A stretch of DNA of 64,000 nt, from assembly GCA_017430365.1 (NCBI GenBank), contig JAFRNC010000006.1, forward strand, positions 1 to 64,000, written 5' to 3'. Below are positions 60,329-64,000 of this stretch, piece after piece (positions within the stretch are counted from its first letter, which is position 1; the number at the start of each line of letters is the position of its first letter). The translations under genes were made by a program, and so were the position numbers. Origin of the DNA: Bacteroidales bacterium (GTDB lineage: Bacteria; Bacteroidota; Bacteroidia; Bacteroidales; UBA932). The notes beneath the pieces were generated by a model. The model was not told where the DNA came from, made no database searches, and saw nothing but the letters and a program-made list of their open reading frames with translations.

Positions 60329-61948
60329 ATGAAAAGAAGTGTTATTACTCTAATAGCCAGCTCCTTATTCATGTTGATTTTCAGTAATTGCAACGCACAG
60401 CCCACCATCGATATCCATTACTCCGGCGAAAATGCCGTGGCTCAGATCGATGTGCACAGCCACATGATTCCGGAATCATATATGGGAGCGGTTAAGGCTC
60501 ACGGGATGGAAATGGATGAATTGTATCCTATTCCTTCCTGGAATGCCGAGGCTCACCTTGAATTCATGGATGCGGCGGGAATCCGTACTTCCGTCCTGAC
60601 GATGCCCGCTCCGCAACCGTATTTCGGTGATGCGGCCGAATCCGCCGCTATCTGCCGCAAATTCAACGAAGAGGCAGCCGCATTGAAAGCCAGGTATCCA
60701 GACAGATTCCTTTTCTGCGCCGCTCTCCCCCTGCCCGATGTGGATGCCGCCGTCACTGAAGCGAAATATGCACTGGAAGTGCTCGGAGCAGATGGGGTCA
60801 AACTGGCTTCCAACAGTTACGGACAGTACCTGGGCGACAAGGAACTGGAACCGCTGATGGCATATCTGAACAGCATGGAGGCGGTGATCATCACACATCC
60901 GCACAAGCCGTCCGCAGTCAATGACAAACTTGTCGCGGCCGTGCCACTCGCCTCTTATGAATATCTTGCCGAGACCACTCGTGCCATCCTCAATATGGTG
61001 GCGCACAATGTCCTTGTGCGTTATCCCGACCTGAAAGTGGTCGTCCCCCATTGCGGTTCTTTCCTCCCTAATGCACTTCCCCGTTTCAAAGGTCTGCTTC
61101 CGGTGATGGTCTCTCAGGGCTACATGCTGCCCGTCGATGTCGACGCCAACATCTCCCGCCTGTACTTCGACCTTGCCGGAGCTGCGACGGACGATGCCAT
61201 TGAATCGCTGCTTACCATTACCGAACCTTCGCACATTCTATATGGCTCCGACTATCCCTATGTCGCCGCGCCGGCCCTGACCGGTGCAAAAAAAGCGCTG
61301 GAATCCCGCCTTGCCGCCCATGGTCTCGATCCGCAGGCCATATTCTCGGACAATGCCGCAAGACTTTTCGGGCATGTTGTACCGGCGGATGTGAAGGCCG
61401 CCATCGAGCGCCAGTTGAAAGACTATCCCCAGACACGCGTGCAGGACATCTACAAGAGTTTCTGCCAGGACAATCTCGGGCCGGGACACCTCATCCCCAG
61501 CCCACAGGCTGCAAGGAACTACCTTATGTCGGAACTCGGTACCTTCAGGGAGGACCTTGACAATAACAGATATGAGGCTCCCGCGGTCATGTACAGTCCG
61601 GTCGGCGATGAAGGCAATTATGTCCGGGTCGACCTGTCCGCCGTTTTGAACGGACTTGTCAGTGAGGAAGTTTACCTCAACGCTTTCGCACGGAGCGCGA
61701 ATGAGGGGAAACGTGCCACTCCGGAACAGTGGGTGGCCAAATGGAAGTTGATAGAGGATGTTATCCGCCAGTATTTCCCCGAAATCCCGGATGCAGAAAA
61801 GGATCTGGAGATGATAGACGCATATGTTGCCAAGGGCGACCTCATCATGCACCACAGCGATGCATTCGGCAATGCTTACAATCCGCACTACAGGATCATA
61901 GCGCGCGACATTTTCGAAAAAGAGATCAAGCCGCTCATCGACCTGTAG
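60329..61948 (+). CDS. Exported amidohydrolase with extra C-terminal domain
   Basis: A 539-residue protein with signal peptide (ends CNAQ). Residues 35-345 are an ACMSD-like metal-dependent amidohydrolase: DVHSHMIPESY (metal H-x-H), ITHPHKPSA, VVPHCGSFLP and LYGSDYPYVA. Residues 350-539 form a separate domain (QTRVQDIYKSFCQDNLGPGH, YRIIARDIFEKEI) that occurs alone as a secreted protein in other Bacteroidota. Fusion of the two suggests one pathway. Substrate unknown. Confidence 0.85.
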   Translation: MKRSVITLIASSLFMLIFSNCNAQPTIDIHYSGENAVAQIDVHSHMIPESYMGAVKAHGMEMDELYPIPSWNAEAHLEFMDAAGIRTSVLTMPAPQPYFGDAAESAAICRKFNEEAAALKARYPDRFLFCAALPLPDVDAAVTEAKYALEVLGADGVKLASNSYGQYLGDKELEPLMAYLNSMEAVIITHPHKPSAVNDKLVAAVPLASYEYLAETTRAILNMVAHNVLVRYPDLKVVVPHCGSFLPNALPRFKGLLPVMVSQGYMLPVDVDANISRLYFDLAGAATDDAIESLLTITEPSHILYGSDYPYVAAPALTGAKKALESRLAAHGLDPQAIFSDNAARLFGHVVPADVKAAIERQLKDYPQTRVQDIYKSFCQDNLGPGHLIPSPQAARNYLMSELGTFREDLDNNRYEAPAVMYSPVGDEGNYVRVDLSAVLNGLVSEEVYLNAFARSANEGKRATPEQWVAKWKLIEDVIRQYFPEIPDAEKDLEMIDAYVAKGDLIMHHSDAFGNAYNPHYRIIARDIFEKEIKPLIDL

Positions 61949-62008
61949 AGAACATCGACTTGAAGAATGAAACCATATTCCTGACGACTTCTTCCCGGCG
62001 TCGGGTAA

Positions 62009-62233
62009 TCATGCCGCCGCCGTTTCGTATATTTGAAGTTTCTGGGTCTCGACAAGATATTCGCGTCCCAGTTTTTTGATACCCCAACAGCGGATGTGTT
62101 CAGGAGGATTCCCGGGATCGAAGCATGCGTTGAAGAACTTGCCGCCCTGCGGGCCATATACCTGATATTCCCTCGCTTCCGTAAGGAAAAAGGCTGCGAA
62201 GATGAGGAGTAATGCGAGAATCGTCCGTTTCAT
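62009..62233 (-). CDS. Small exported protein
   Basis: A 74-residue protein with a signal peptide (ILALLLIFAAFFLTEA) and a mature part with two cysteines (FNACFDP, IRCWGIK). No family recognised. It is alone on its strand. ATG 62233 is clear, but no strong -7 box is seen. Confidence 0.55.
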   Translation of the reverse strand: MKRTILALLLIFAAFFLTEAREYQVYGPQGGKFFNACFDPGNPPEHIRCWGIKKLGREYLVETQKLQIYETAAA

Positions 62234-62312
62234 GCCAGGATAGTATGTTTAACTGACAAATTTGCTGAATGTCGCTTTTATCTGCGCGATGTTTGTATCT
62301 TTGTGCTCAAAG

Positions 62313-62798
62313 ATGATGATTATGGCTGAATTCAGACCACTCAGAAGAATAAAACAGGCCGCCACTCCGGAAGAGTGCATTGCCGTTCTCCAATCTGCTC
62401 CACGCGGCATACTTGCCGTACATGGGGAGAACGGATATCCTTACGGCATACCGATGAATTTCGTCTTTCTGGACGGGAAGATTTATTTCCACTGCGCGAA
62501 AGAAGGGCACAAAATCGACGCTGTCCGTGCTGACGACAAAGTCTCCTTCACCGTACTGTCGGAACCAGTGAAGAACGATGGCGAATGGTGGTATTGCTTC
62601 ACCAGCGTGATTGTCTTCGGACGGATACGAGAGGTTACCGATCCTGAACAGATCGGCGCTTCCCTGCGCGCTCTAGGCGCCAAATATTTCCCTGAAGGGT
62701 ATGATATTGAAAATGACATTTTGCGCAATGGTCCGCGGGCTTCTATTCTCGAGCTCAGTTTCGACCATGTCTCGGGAAAGCATGTCAGGGAAAAATAA
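62313..62798 (+). CDS. Pyridoxamine-phosphate-oxidase-like flavoprotein (NimA type)
   Basis: A 161-residue FMN-binding split-barrel protein of the pyridoxamine 5'-phosphate oxidase superfamily, like NimA nitroimidazole reductases. GILAVHGENGYPYGIPMNFV and KIYFHCAKEGHKIDAV are the family marks. TATCTTTG at 62296-62303 sets the start; ATGs at 62313, 62316 and 62322 are all possible. Whether it acts on nitroimidazoles is unknown. Confidence 0.85.
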   Translation: MMIMAEFRPLRRIKQAATPEECIAVLQSAPRGILAVHGENGYPYGIPMNFVFLDGKIYFHCAKEGHKIDAVRADDKVSFTVLSEPVKNDGEWWYCFTSVIVFGRIREVTDPEQIGASLRALGAKYFPEGYDIENDILRNGPRASILELSFDHVSGKHVREK

Positions 62799-62824
62799 GT
62801 ATCCGGGGATATAACAGATTATTT

Positions 62825-63160
62825 ATGAATTTAAGCGGAATTATAGTCGGGGCGTCAGTATTCTTCAGCATCGGAATATGCCATCCTGCGGTCATAAAAA
62901 TGGAATACTATCTGGGAAAGCGCAGCTGGTGGATCTGGCTCGTATGCGGGCTGGCTTTCAGTGCATTGTCACTCCTCACCGAGAATGACATACTGTCCAC
63001 TATCATCGGAGGTTTCGCATTCTCCTGTCTCTGGGGAATTCACGAGATGTTCCTGCAGGAAAAACGCGTGCTGCGCGGCTGGTTTCCGGAGAATCCCAAG
63101 CGGCATGCCTATTATGAGGAGCTTCGCAGGCAAATTAAAAATGCCTCTCCAGACCTGTAG
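62825..63160 (+). CDS. DUF4491 membrane protein, copy 2
   Basis: A 111-residue DUF4491 protein, about 75-80% identical by eye to the copy at 25952: same IIVGxxVFxSIGICHPAVIK, FSALS and the EKRVLRGWFPENP end. It lies 26 bp after the flavoprotein gene and upstream of the TonB receptor. Function unknown. Confidence 0.85.
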   Translation: MNLSGIIVGASVFFSIGICHPAVIKMEYYLGKRSWWIWLVCGLAFSALSLLTENDILSTIIGGFAFSCLWGIHEMFLQEKRVLRGWFPENPKRHAYYEELRRQIKNASPDL

Positions 63161-63229
63161 GACCACGTTTTCCCCCTTCCCGGATTGAAAAATAAGTGCT
63201 ATCTTCGCAATCCCAAAATCAATCCGGGC

Positions 63230-64000
63230 ATGAAGGAATTCTATATATCGTTTGTTTTCATCATTGCACTTCTGTCTGCTTCTGCGGCATATGCGCAGAC
63301 ATATTATATGCTGGACAGCGTTTCGGTCACTGCATCAAAACTGCCTGTTCCCCTTCACAAGAACACGCGCACCGTCACTCTTATAGACAGCATGTCGATA
63401 GCCTCGGCCCCGGCTGAAAATATAAACGACCTGCTGAAGTACGCGCTGGGTGTGGATGTGCGGCAGCGCGGGGCAATGGGCATGCAGACCGATATCAGCA
63501 TGCGCGGCGGCACATACAACCAGATTGCGGTCCTGCTCAACGGAATAGACATTTCCGACCCTCAGACAGGGCACAATTCAGCTGATTTCCCCGTCAATCT
63601 CAGCGACATCGACCATATCGAGGTGCTTGAAGGTCCTGCCGCCCGAGGCCACGGTGCTTCGTCCATGATAGGAGCCGTCAACATTGTCACTAAATATGAC
63701 GGCGAGAGTTCGGCTTCACTGAATCTCGAGGGCGGGTCATTCAAATACGGCAACGCCAACGCGTCTGTCGCCCTGAAAGGCCGGCGCGTTTTCAATATGC
63801 TTTCGGCGGGATATCAGCGTTCGGACGGCTTCAACCGCAATTCAGAAGGCGGGCTGAACAACGATTTCAAGGCATTCAAGACTTTTTACCACGGCAATGC
63901 CGACCTGGCAGCCGGCACTTTGCAGTGGCAGGCCGGAATGAGCCGCAAAGATTTCGGATCCAGCACCTTCTACAGCGCCAGGTTCGATGACCAGTTCGAG
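63230..64000 (+). CDS. TonB-dependent receptor, N-terminal part (runs off the window)
   Basis: The first 257 codons of a TonB-dependent outer-membrane receptor. Signal peptide ends AAYAQ; a DSVSVTASK segment resembles a TonB box; the plug domain follows with DISMRGGTYNQIAVLLNGID, then IEVLEGPAARGHGASSMIGA. It is closest in style to BtuB-like vitamin or metal-complex receptors, without a carboxypeptidase-like front domain, so not SusC. TATCTTCG at 63200-63207 is a likely -7 box. The barrel lies outside the window. Confidence 0.85.
   Translation, partial: MKEFYISFVFIIALLSASAAYAQTYYMLDSVSVTASKLPVPLHKNTRTVTLIDSMSIASAPAENINDLLKYALGVDVRQRGAMGMQTDISMRGGTYNQIAVLLNGIDISDPQTGHNSADFPVNLSDIDHIEVLEGPAARGHGASSMIGAVNIVTKYDGESSASLNLEGGSFKYGNANASVALKGRRVFNMLSAGYQRSDGFNRNSEGGLNNDFKAFKTFYHGNADLAAGTLQWQAGMSRKDFGSSTFYSARFDDQFE

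Overview
The window is chromosomal DNA from a member of the Bacteroidota, most probably the order Bacteroidales. The promoters have the Bacteroidales -7 element TAnnTTTG, often TATCTTTG, 20-60 bp before the start codon. The gene content agrees: DUF4491, PepSY-like and DIP1984 proteins, GH2/GH3/GH5 lipoprotein glycosidases, an AmmeMemoRadiSam cluster and a BtuB-like TonB receptor. The genus cannot be fixed from the sequence. No rRNA, CRISPR array, integrase or transposase gene was seen.

Region 1 (about 150-21,660) is an accessory island that looks like a defence or mobile cassette. It holds a von Willebrand A gene broken by one amber codon; an operon of a small 5'-nucleotidase, two DUF262 (GmrS-like) proteins, a WYL regulator and a small PUA/EVE-like protein; two tandem paralogues with a shared N-terminal module followed by a radical SAM enzyme; a HIRAN gene; a tRNA-like RNA without an anticodon arm; two proteins of unknown function; a PflA-like radical SAM enzyme with a Cys-rich partner; a GC-rich non-coding block; an HNH protein; a SEFIR protein; and two ATPase-nuclease genes (DUF4143 and DUF234 types), each with its own repeats or palindrome upstream, flanking a DUF1848 gene. 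Three promoters in the island (vWA, first tandem paralogue, HIRAN) carry the same 17-bp GTCCCA-N5-TGGGAC-type palindrome exactly 10 bp before the -7 element. This suggests a small regulon, possibly under the WYL protein. Related AT-rich ends in inverted orientation lie at 153-415 and 18,876-18,970, and an imperfect direct repeat lies at 153-195 and 21,619-21,661; these are candidate element boundaries.

Region 2 (21.7-36 kb) is core-like but worn. It has a short UvrA-like ATPase, an Ogt-type methyltransferase with a stranded AraC tail next to it, an AraC regulator, DUF4491, DUF2200 and DUF4234 proteins, a decayed phospholipid-type operon (shortened CDP-alcohol phosphotransferase, methyltransferase, truncated hydrolase), a GH3 lipoprotein, and an aldo/keto-reductase remnant next to a flavodoxin lipoprotein and an ABM-CMD-cupin triple-domain protein.

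Region 3 (36-50 kb) has a PHB-depolymerase-like esterase with an EFR1-type flavodoxin/ferredoxin, a divergent AraC / ferritin-like pair with a perfect palindrome between, a GH5-GH2-DUF2284 operon, a Na/phosphate cotransporter with a PepSY-like protein, and an esterase that overlaps a convergent rhomboid gene.

Region 4 (50-64 kb) has an Imm32-like protein, DUF1295 and PhzF proteins, a flavin-reductase lipoprotein, a MEMO1-AMMECR1 fusion with its radical SAM partner, a ZIP transporter, an ECF sigma operon whose second product joins an anti-sigma-like N-terminus to an outer-membrane barrel, PgeF, an amidohydrolase with an extra C-terminal domain, a NimA-like flavoprotein, a second DUF4491 copy and the start of a TonB-dependent receptor that runs off the end.
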